Part shown: positions 49,001 to 61,000 of the stretch, in pieces | Layout: every line of letters begins with the position of its first letter | How positions within the stretch are numbered: the stretch's first letter is position 1 | Assembly (NCBI GenBank): GCA_019095985.1 | Contig: CM032669.1 | Coordinates: 60,140,127 to 60,204,126 of the forward strand | DNA length: 64,000 bases | Direction of reading: 5' to 3' | Source: Streblospio benedicti | Lineage: Eukaryota > Annelida > Polychaeta > Spionida > Spionidae | The notes under the pieces: generated by a model | Seen by the model: only the letters and a program-made list of their open reading frames with translations | What the model was told of the DNA's origin: nothing | The model's database searches: none | Translations under genes and position numbers: made by a program

Positions 49001-52000
49001 ATCAAGACTATAAACCAGACATTTACAGTAAAGTAAAAGTAGTAAAATTGTTTATTTAAGTGTCAAATGTCCTTGTACATACATTAAAACAGTGAATTAA
49101 ATTATTCTTACAACAAAGACATACTGCCAAATTTGGCATACTAGACACTATTATACATTATATACTAATATATTACTTTAAAAACCTTTTTACAGTAGTT
49201 AAAACACTTCCATTTAGCCTGCAACCACAATTCTTTTATCATATTAAAAAAGTATACACCTTACTGGGTTAAAAATTAAGTTATACTCAAAATGTCTACT
49301 TAAAATCAAGCCATCACTAAACATATAGTAACCTACGCATGAACATTTTAAAAACAATATTTATCACTTTAAAATTTCCACATTGCATGATACTTATAAA
49401 CTTATCTTGTTCATTCGAATTATAAAAATCATCATTTATACTATGTAAATGTTGCATAAGTTCATATCTCTGATCTTCGTACAGATTGCATTGCATAACA
49501 AAATGAAATTTACATTTATTTACATTTTAGGACCCTGTGGCGGAGGTGATCGACGTGCGTTCCAAGCCCAAGAGCAAGTGGCGACCGGCGGCGCTCGATA
49601 CCGTGGAGATGGAGAAAATCGTGTCGCGCAAGCTCCGGATCGGAGCCAAGGAGACGATGAAGATCGCGGAGAAGCTCTACACGCAGGTGGAGCCACTGGG
49701 CTGTTTACATTCTCTTTTCAACTTTATTTTTCTTATACAAGTTCAACAATAGTTTCTAAACAAGGATAATAATCAGTTCATACACTGAGCTTTCGACATC
49801 TGGAACAATGTCCTCACCCGAGAGGGGGAGGGGGGCGCGCAACCCGGGGATTTCCCGAGGTCCCAGTGACGACGAATGACGTCAACCACTGTGATCAAGA
49901 TGGCGGATGCTGTCGAAAGCTCAGTGTATGAACTGATTATTATCCTTGTTTAGAAACCATTGTTGAACTTGTGTACTTCATATCCAGGATAAATGAATTT
50001 CCATCAAAAGATTTATTTTTCTTGTTTCACACTCAAATTCCTTTTTCCATCTTCACTGCAAACTAACTTAACATGAACTTAACTCCTCCAGACACTGTAC
50101 AAAAATACTATCTGAACCACATAGGCCTTCTTCAGTCTCCAGTGTGCTCACAATATCAAAAGTTAATCAATATACATTTCATGACATAAACACAAATATG
50201 GCAATATCAGAAGGAAATCAACACAAGTGTATACATTTCACAACAATACGTAAATTACAATTTACAAATGGATTAGGCAACAGCTAAAATGTGATATAAG
50301 CCTTTTTTACATTCACACAAAACACACACGCACACAATTTACCCCTTCTTTATAATACAGTATGGTATTGGATAATTTTCAATAAAAATCTGCTGGAGTG
50401 TTCTAAATATTTATGTACAAAATCAAATAATTGACTGTTTTTTCTGATGCAAACCAAAGTGCATTTAATACAAACGAATGTACAAATTATAATGCACGAA
50501 AATTATACATGAAGATTTGATGACATTGCAGGGGTTCATCAGCTACCCGCGAACTGAGACCAACATCTTTCCCAAGGACCTGGACCTTCACACGCTGGTG
50601 CAGAACCAAACACAGGACCCCAACTGGGGAGGTACGTTTCTACATCTACATCTACATCTGCATGGTACTGCCCAACGTCAACTAGCTGACGACTATTGGC
50701 AGGGAGGTCACGTGGTGTTTGTACATATATCTCTCCAGAGGCAGGCTAGGTAGCCAACTGAGCCAGGGGTGTGGAGGGATCACACTAGCTATAGTTTTCA
50801 AACTAGGTGAGTTCTTTTACGTGCAGAGGTGTGGCTCTCCTCTACACGGGACACGCCTTTTAACGAGGCTTCTGAACCTCCGCGCTTGGCGTCGCCACCG
50901 TCTAGTAGTAACACTGTACGGTGTCGACATGCTCGGTGGAAATCAGCAACTCAGTGTGGCAGACGTACGACGTATCGGTTTTGGCGACACTGTGTCTGCC
51001 ACCGGGGCGCGAACTTACGACGCAGGCAATTCCTGTGTGTCGGTCGTACGCTCTAACCACTGAACCACTGAGGACCACTACGTGTGGGTCACAATAAACA
51101 GTTGGGGTAACTCTGGAAGTTATGGTATTCAGGGCTTGACATTAAAATTTGCCATCTAGTGGCCCGAATTCATTATGTGGTGGCCCAAATTCAAAACGTT
51201 TTTTTTTCAAATTGACATTAAAATTTGCCAACTAATAATGCCTACCTGTAATACCAGCCTACCTCTACCTCTAATAATAGCATGTAATGATCGACTTTAT
51301 ACGCATTCAATTAGGTATAATTGCTTTTCTAGAGATCATGCCACTTAATTTAATCTAATTTTACCTCAGATAATTTATAGTAAAAATTAGAAAGAGTATT
51401 TTTTAGATATTCCTCTTTGTGACCTCACCAATTATTCTTTGACAGAGGAATATTAATGTTACATTGAACACTCTGTTTTCATTTAAACATATTTTATTGC
51501 AATTGGTCTATACAAATGGATTAGGCAGCAGCTAAAATGGGATATAAGCCTTTTTTACATTCACACAAAACACACATGCACACAATTTACCCCCTTTATA
51601 ATACAGTATGGTATTGGATAATTTTCAATAAAAATCTGCTGAAGTGTTCTAAATATTTATGTACAAAATCAAAAAATTGACTGTTTTTCCGATAATCAAA
51701 AATCATCATCTTCTAGTATTATTTTTTCCCTAACTGGGCTTGACGCTAGCTACTGGCCGGGCTCACATATATTTCGGTATACAAGAAATAATTACATATC
51801 CAACATTCAGTATCCAAAGATAATCCTCCTTTAACTATATCAAACAACCTAATATGTGCCTGCAAATTACGTTACAAAGGTTTGCTCGCAATTAAATGCA
51901 AGCTAAAAATATATTTGAATGCAGTACTTTCTTGAAAATCAAAATGGCACTTTTTGTTTACATTCACGGGAACACACGTTTTTTTAGACTAGCTGGGGAG

Positions 52001-55000
52001 CACTCATTTTTCATCCATTTCAAATGAGAGTTTAAATGTAATTGCCGGCAAGTATAGGCAATTATTCCATGCCTTAAACAGGATAAAACACTAAATGTAA
52101 TTTATTGAATAAAAAAATAAGCAGTGAGAACAAAATGATACGATTTAACACAAGATGAGACAATCACAAGAAAAACAACTTATGACTGTTCACTGGAATC
52201 GTGTGTCAAACACATAAAATCGAAATACCTAAATCATATTATAAATTTGATATTTAGTTTTTTCTGCAGCATTATTTACAAGGAAAACTGTGGTAAAAGT
52301 AAACATGGAAATAACAAAAATATCATAATGGTCTAAGATTCATAGCATACCCATAGGTTGTCATAGATTCTGGGTAACTACTATACATTTTTATCGTGGT
52401 AGGCTTCAGAAATGAGTAAACTCCATTTTTCTTGTATAATCAAAATATGCCCAATAGTGCCCTGGTGTCCTGGGCACATAAAATCTTAGGCTCCTGTGCC
52501 CTAGTGGGCACGCCATAAAAATACAAGTTATTATACTTAAGCCAAACCAGACTTTCATATCCACAATGTTGGTATTCCCTACGGTGAAACTTTTATTATA
52601 TAAATGAAGTTTTCATGTTGATCTGATAGTGAAATTAATTTTTGTTTTTATTACCGTCTGCGGTCCAGCTAAAAAATTTCAGTGCACATGAAAATGAGAT
52701 TAGCGCACATAGATTTTTCACACCATGTGCCTTGCTGGCATGTGAAAAAAAAAAGTTAGTGTCAAGCCCTGTCTGAGTTCAAAAAATCTACAATTTACCC
52801 CTTCTTTATAATACGGTATGGAATTGGATAATTTTCATTAAAATCTACTGGAGTGGTCTAAATATTTATGTGCAAAGACTGTTTTTCTTATCATCAAAAT
52901 CATCATATCCTTCTAGTGATATTTGATCGTTTGGTTTTACTTCTTTTTTCTGCGTGTGTGGAGACTCCTGGCTTGGCATAGACATCCCAACACACAGAAA
53001 CAGAAGTAAAAACCAACAATGAGAACATCTGTGTCGTCTAAAATCAAACAAATTGCAAATAGACATTAGAGAACTCTCTTGCCAAGCAAATAGGGCTATA
53101 TCACATATACGGCATATACGGCGATATCACACAGCCTCTGCCGCAGGGACTCGAACCCTGGACCACTACCACTGCTTGGCGAGAGGGTTCTCTAATGTCT
53201 ATAATTACAACCCAGTCCATATTCCTTCAGTTTGTCTTACCATGCATGATAAAAAATGTCCAAAATATAGTCCAAAAACGTGATCCAAAATTTTATTTTA
53301 TTGCTAACATGTTTTCAAACCCACAGGTTCTTTTCAAACAACATTTTTTATTATGCATGGTAAGGCAAACTGAAGGAAGATGAGACCACACGCTATATAT
53401 CTCATAAATTCTATTTTAAGTACAACCCAGTCCATTAATTCCAAAATATTATATATACTATGTAAATTGCAATTAATATTTGACCAGAATCCACTGTTGT
53501 GATTATTTGCCAGGTTTCGCAGCCAACCTGCTGCAGGGAAATGGTCCGACCCCGCGCAACGGGACCAAATCCGACCAGGCCCACCCCCCCATCCACCCCA
53601 CCAAGTACACGCACAGCCTGCAGGTGAGGCTTACAGGTTATTCCAGTGTTTTATACACTGGCTAGTACCCAATTAATTGCGTCAGACCGTTTGTCACTCT
53701 GTCCGTCTGGTTCATTACCCCTCTACAGGTCGCATCGTTTAAGCTAGGATGCTCAAATTTGGCATGTCGGTTGGAAATGGTGACCACAAGAACCCTATTT
53801 CACATGGGCCCAAACAGTCCATATTTGGGCCCATTATTAGGTCCATTATTAGGTCCATTTTACTAGTATTCAATACGCTTTAGCCAGTATGGAAAAAATC
53901 AATATCATAAGGCAGCAACATTAGTCTAGCCTGGTGCTGTTAGCTGCTGAAATATGAATATTGAATTTTTGCCAATATATAGGACAGTGACATTCCAGTG
54001 TTTTTCGAAGTATAAAACACTGGTTTGCCCTCACTGGGGGCGCTTTTCATGCTCAGTGGCAGAACAAATATAGAAGCCATGTGATATATGTTCTGTGTAT
54101 TCTGAACGTTGCATCCTTTTAAACAGCCTATTAAAGTATTTAGAGCAATTCAAATACTATGCAATAACAGGCCGGTATAACCCCGTCAAAACACGTGAAC
54201 ACAACAAATGTCAATAGAATGATTTTCGTCAGACGTAACTTGGACGGTGCACGTAATAGGCTGCCTATCTCTCCCATGTTACATGTGACGTCTGTCGTGA
54301 GAAATCTGCGGTACGTCTGGCGAAAATCATTCAATTATGCAACATCACGTGACCGTGTGTTTTAGTTTGCAAGACAGCATGGTATTTTTAAAGGTGTGAT
54401 AGAAATTAAATGTGGAGAAGATAAATATTATTTTTCTTAGATTTGCAATGGAAAATGTATTGTTCATTGATACTAGGCTTAACAGAACACATATTATTTT
54501 GGCTGAGCATTATCTTTAAATACTGTCACGTCACTTGCTGCTGCCACGTTTGCATGTTTGTGACGTCATCTGTGATGACCAAATATGGAGACAACATGGC
54601 TGACGCGGCCACGGATAAAAGTCACAAGACAGGCAGGACATGTGTCGTCTGTGGTCACCAAGCTCTATTTGAAAATGCACCACTGGGGTATTTAATCGTG
54701 CCACTTTCCACTGAGGGGGGAACATACCCTACCCCATTCTCAAGTCTCCGCAAAAATCCAAGGCCATTCTCACGAATTTTCGAACCATTCTCATTTCACA
54801 ATTTTACAATTTCACAATTTCTCACAATTCTCAAAGGAAATGGAACCCCATTCTCATTTCTATAAAAAATCCAAGGCCATTCTCACATCTCAAAATAGGT
54901 ATATTTCCCCCCAAGCAAGCTCCTACCACTTTTCTGACATAGCAAAGACAGGTTTTTCAACCCTAAGCTTAGGTTGTAAAACCTGTCTTCAGCTATCTCA

Positions 55001-58000
55001 ATACAGTGGATAGGAGCTTGCTTGCCACAGAAAAGAGAGGAATATGATTGTATCCACAAGAAAACTTGGAAAAACACATTAGAAAAAGTCCGCTCCATTT
55101 TCACCACGGTTTACAGACTTGCGTAGTTTCCCGTCTCCAGGGCAACGAGCAGCGGCTTCCTCCATTCAGGATGACATACAGAATATTTAATCTAAGACTA
55201 AAGAAATGATCCTGTGGTTCCGGTAACCCTAGCAACCCATTTTAACCCACCGAACCTAATCTTTTTATTGCGTTTTTTATAAAAACTTCGAACCTATAAA
55301 TTCAGACATAAAATAATATACTAATTTTAGCGATCCAAAAAAAAAATCATCTTATTCATCATTTTTGTTTAATTTTACCATCATGTGTGTGCAGTCACTT
55401 TCGTTTTCTATGTGGAGTAAAAAAAAAGAAATGGCCCCTACCTAACCTAATTTTTTGCGGTAAAAAATATGAAGAAAAAAAATAAAATTAAACTAACCTA
55501 TTTTTCAAAAATCATGTTACCGGAACCAAACAATCATTTTTTCAAGGCCTTAGGGACGGACCATTCGATATTTGGGGGGGGCGACAAAATGTTTTGAAAC
55601 AAATTTTTTTTTGACTTTCTAGAGACAAATTTTTATTTTCAACTTGAAGTGAGACAAATTTGGTGAACATCAGAGACAAATTTTTTTCCTTTCAAAATGG
55701 AGACCAAATTTTTTTTTTGAATTTTTGTATGAATTCACCCCCAAATTTAAAGTGTCATAATCCAAAGTCCCCTCATTTTTTCCACCTAATCCTGACGTCT
55801 GTAATGAACCAAACCTGTCATTTTTGAGTGTAATAATCAAAAGTCCCCTCAATTTAAATTGAGATAATGAAGACAGGTTTTCAACCCTAAGCTTAGCTGT
55901 TGTTTGTGCGTTCCAGGGTAACGAGGCGCGTGTTTACGAGTTCATCGTGCGTCACTTCCTGGCGTGCTGCTCGGCCGACGCCCAGGGGCAGGAGACGAGC
56001 GTGGACATCGTCATCAACGCAGAGCACGTGAGAGATTACAATAGAACCGACCACCTCTATAATAGGACCACTTTTCATGGTCCCAAACTTTTCAAAAGCT
56101 ACCAAAATGAACCTCCAATAAGAGACCACCTCTCTATTAGGACCACCTTTTGGTACCAAAGGTAATTGAGAGGTTCTACTGTACTTAATTCTCAAGGTCA
56201 CACGTCGCGTGATCACCCCACCATGAGGTGATAACATTGACACGTGACCATATAAATGCACGCGAAAATGGCCTTTTTTAGTTTGATATTTCTGTACTTA
56301 AAATTCCTAGATTTTATTAGTTATGAATTAAAACACATTTCATACCTGTAATTGTATAATATACTGGACATTTTTTGGAGCAGAGGCTGCTAATAAAAGT
56401 ATCTTGAAGCTGACGTTACTTCAGCATAATGCGTACTAGATGAAATACCTTGCCAAACAATCACAATGCGACACGTGTATCACTGCACGTCAAATGTTGC
56501 TTTTCCATTGTTAAGAAATACGCTACCAATTCCAGGAGTTTTATTGTTTACGTCAATAGGGCACATGTGCATTTGTTATCACCGACATGGAAGTGAGTTT
56601 TTTTTTGAGAATTTGTTTGATTTTGGACATCACAGATGGTTTCATTGTTGGTTATTCTGTCTTATTCTGTGGCTGGAGATTTAATTTGGAATTCAAAATA
56701 AACTTTCAAGAATAGCCTAAGCATCAATACTACTTTATGAAATAAAAGAAACTAAAACTGCAATCATTGTGATCAAAGACGAACATGTAAGGTCTCCTTT
56801 CGCAATTGGTTTGACATTTTGCAGTTTATTGAATAAAACCAATACTAAAATGCGTAACTAAAATGTATTAGCATTCTTTCAATAAACGTAAATAAAATTA
56901 AAACCATTTTGAAACATACATGTTCAAAATGTCATTAGAAACTCCTTATATTAGAGAGTTTTCTTTTCTTTCAAGACTTCACTCTATAGAGTTAACTGCT
57001 GTTCTAATCATGGTACCCAATTTAGGCTTGTTCAAAATGTCTGACTCCGTCTCTCATAGAGACTGGAAAAAATGCCATTCTCCTGTGTTCACTGTCTATG
57101 TCGACGTTTATGGTTTAGGAATAGTCTGCCTCTACCAATACGAAAGTCAAACTGTTTGGTGTCTTTTAAATCAAAATGTAAGAAATATTATATGAACCAT
57201 TTTATAAAAGAGTAATAAGAATATATTTGTTAAAAGGTTAATCATTAGTAATGTAATTATTATGTTCTATGGCACCAATTCTAGTCAGTTGTTTTTCCAT
57301 GTTTCACCGAGGACCAGTATGGAAATAAGACTCCATTTTAAATGGATATCTTTTTAGTGCTCCTTGTTTGTCACATGGTTCATTTTTTTTATTATATTTG
57401 TATATCTCTATTCAATTTTACCTTTATTTATATTTTTTACTTATTTGTAATCTTTTATTTACTTTGTAATTAATATGCCTGTGATAAACGGAATAATCAA
57501 ATCAAATCAAAATTCTCCATTGTTTCAGTTCTCTGCCTCTGGGTTGATGATCATCGCCAGGAACTATCTCGATGTGTATCCCTACGACAAATGGAACTCC
57601 AAGGTAGGTGGGCGGCGATTTTGTAAGGGACCATTCAGTATTTGTGACAGGGTGGGGTAGGAGGATTTTCTAAAATTTCTGTGAAAAAATTAATAGCCCC
57701 CCCTCAAACTTCCGTGAAAAAATTGGTAACCCCCCCCCCCCCTCAATTTCATGTGACAAAAATTGATGACCCCCCACCCCCACCAACCCGAGCCCCAACA
57801 ATTAACGCACTCATTGTCGGTTAACTAAAATCCTATTTGATGGATATCCATAATATAAAAAACAGTAAATTTTAGTACAGAATCCCTAAAAAAATAGGGG
57901 TAAATTTGATGTGAAAAAATTGATAGCCACCCCTCAAAAGTGTGTAAAAAAATTGATAGCCCCCCTCCAAACATTGTGACAAAAGTTCATGGCCCGTCCT

Positions 58001-61000
58001 AAAATCCTCCTACCCCACCCTGTCATAAATACTGAATGATCCCTAAGTGCCAACCGTCAAAGTTTAGTCTCATAGCGTGTGCTCTATAGTCCGTGTTTAA
58101 AATAGCTGTCCGCCCCTTCGCTCTGAGCAAGTAACTTTTTAACCTTTTAGAGTTACTTGCCATGGTGTATTGGACAATTTTTTGCTATGAATTTAATAAT
58201 TGAAATCAGTGTTGTGTTTAAAACCAACTTTGCTTATTGACGTTGACCCACTTGTATCATTTTAATTTTTGTTTTCTTAAATTATCATAATTGCAAAGGT
58301 GATATATATGTTATAGTTTACATCTAGAATGCCACAAATTGCAACTAAGACTAGCAATTTCATTTTGCTTGTCACAAAGATGCCCTTTTTGCATGATATG
58401 TTCAGGGGAAGCAATATTTTGTACTTGCCCTTATGTCTCGCCATGGATTTCCATCACTGCCATACAGGCAACCAGTTGACCTCACAAGGTGTACAGTAGA
58501 ACCTCTCTATTAGGACCACCTTTAGGATCCAATTATATTCTCTCTCTCTCACTCTTCTATGGCAAACAGCCCGCTGCTTGGGATGATGAGCCCCCCTTGG
58601 CGTCGTGAGTTCGAGTCCCGTCTGGGCCACTTGATATAGTCAAGTGGAAGATGTGTCTTCAAGCTATGTCAATACAGTGGGTAGGAGCTTGCTTTCCATA
58701 GAAGAGTGGGAGAGAGAAGAATATAATTGTATCCACAAGCAAACTTGGGAAAAACACATTAGAAAACCTTTAGGACCAGTGTCAGGTGGTCTCAATAGAG
58801 AGGTTCATTTTGGTAGCCACTTAATAAAGTTTTGGGACCATGAAAAGTGATCATATTACAGAGGTGGTCTCAATAGAGAGAAGGTCTCTGTACAGAGGTT
58901 TGTTTGGTAGCCATTTTATGAAGGTTTGGGACTGTGAAAAGTGTCTTATGTGTCATAACTAATATGTTTCACTGTAACCATGCTCATTGATATGCATAAG
59001 CCCACTGTGCCTGCTGGGAAAATAAGAAGTCAGTTGACCAGTGAAGTGGTAGTTTTTGATATACAAGTGTGATGCAATAAAGTGTTTCTAACTATTAAAA
59101 AGAGTGTCTGCTCCTTTCTGCCAATTTCACATTATATTCTCACGTGGCGTTTGTTCTGCTGTCCCAGGTGATCCCGGTGTTCTACAAGGGCGACCGGTTC
59201 CGGCCCAAGAGCATCGAGCTGACCCAGGGGGCAACGACCCCCCCGGCCCTCCTCACCGAGGCCGACCTCATCGCACTCATGGAGAAACACGGCATCGGCA
59301 CCGACGCCACCCACGCAGAGCACATCGAGACCATCAAGGTCAGGTCAAAGGTCGCATAGTAGAGACCATCAAGGTCGGGTCAAAGGTCGCGTAGAGACCA
59401 TTGAGGTTGGGTCAAAGGTCGCGTAGAGACCATCAAGGTCGGGTCAAAGGTCGCGCAGAGACCATCAAGGTCGGGTCAAAGGTCACGCAGAGACCATCAA
59501 GGTCGGGTCAAAGGTCGTGCAGAGACCATCAAGGTTGGGTTAAAGGTCGCGTAGAGACCATCAAGGTCGGGTCAAAGGTCGTGTAGAGACCATCAAGGTC
59601 GGGTCAAAGGTCACGCAGCTCCCCCTGGTAAACGGCTTTGAAACAAATGCCAAATGCACCTCCATCACCTCCATCCCTGTCGCCATCTTTCAGTAGATAG
59701 GATAGAAGAAATACGTGACTTATAAACCATCTCCCCTGGTTGATAACTAAGTTTCCTGCACCTGTCTTAGCCATTATTGCCTATTCATATTAATATCCCT
59801 GTTTTTGCCATATCCGTCTTGAAATTTGAATAACAACTTTATTTGTGGAGAAAACAAAACAAACAGGTTACTAATATTGTGTACAATTTTGTTTCATGCA
59901 TATGCATTCTTCAGTATCAAAGAATGCAAAATGCATGAAACAGAATTGTATACAATAACCTAGTGTTTAAAAAACAAGATTTAAGATACCTATTGGAACC
60001 ATTTTGATTGCTCTATGGTGAGACTTTTGCTGTTTTCTCAACAGCATCATCAGGCCATAGAGCACTCCTCATTATTAAAATGCTTTCCAATAGATAGAGC
60101 ACTGCACACCCAGTTTGTGCATTTTATTGTTTAAACAACCGTAGCACAGCTATTAATGAACCCTCAATAGTGTTTGATGTGTCAAAATAAAGCTACTTAC
60201 TTATATTGTCGTGTGATAAACACAATTGTTATGGTTCATTAAAATTTTATGATCTGCTGAGCAATTTGTTATGGCAAAACGAATGCACACCCAGTTCGTG
60301 CGTGGCGATAATAGGGGATTTGAACATGTTTATTTACATTAGATCTTACTAGAAATTTTATTTTTACACTTTGGCACTGGGAAAACAATTATTTTCATAG
60401 TAGTGATATTGATTATGTGGTATTTGTTTGGAGCCTAATAATTTTATTTAAATAACAACGAACTGGGTGTGCAGCGCTCTATCTTAAATCTTGTTTTGTA
60501 AATCATGAATAATGGAACCCAAGATGAACCGAATATTTTCTCATCAACCTAGTGTTTGTTTTGTATTCACAACAAATACAATAGTAATATTGGTGTTCTT
60601 CTTCAGACACAACACAAAATTAACTTGCATTGTACTTATATATATTGTAAGTCAATTTTTTCGCTTTTTACGAAGAACAAAACCAATAAGTTCAAGCCAA
60701 TTCGATTTGGTTTGTTTACATGTCACAATGAAGTAAATCTGCATATGTGTAAATTAAATGAGGCAGTAACAATGAAGAAATATGATAAATAAAGTTATCT
60801 ACAATGTAAGAGCCCCTGATGTCTGTCGTACAGATATTTGTAATTTTTTTATTATTGCCTAATACTTTGAAGGACATGTGATAAGCCCTGGATAGTTTTA
60901 ACAAATGTGTGCATTGTTTAGGTATGAATCTAATTGTAAAAATAAAAAGCTTAATTGTAAACTGATTTTATTTAGTTGCAATGGCAGTCTCTGACACCCG

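Noticed and set aside
59327-59618. CRISPR-like array
   Set aside because: The units are contiguous with no spacers and derive from an exon-intron junction.
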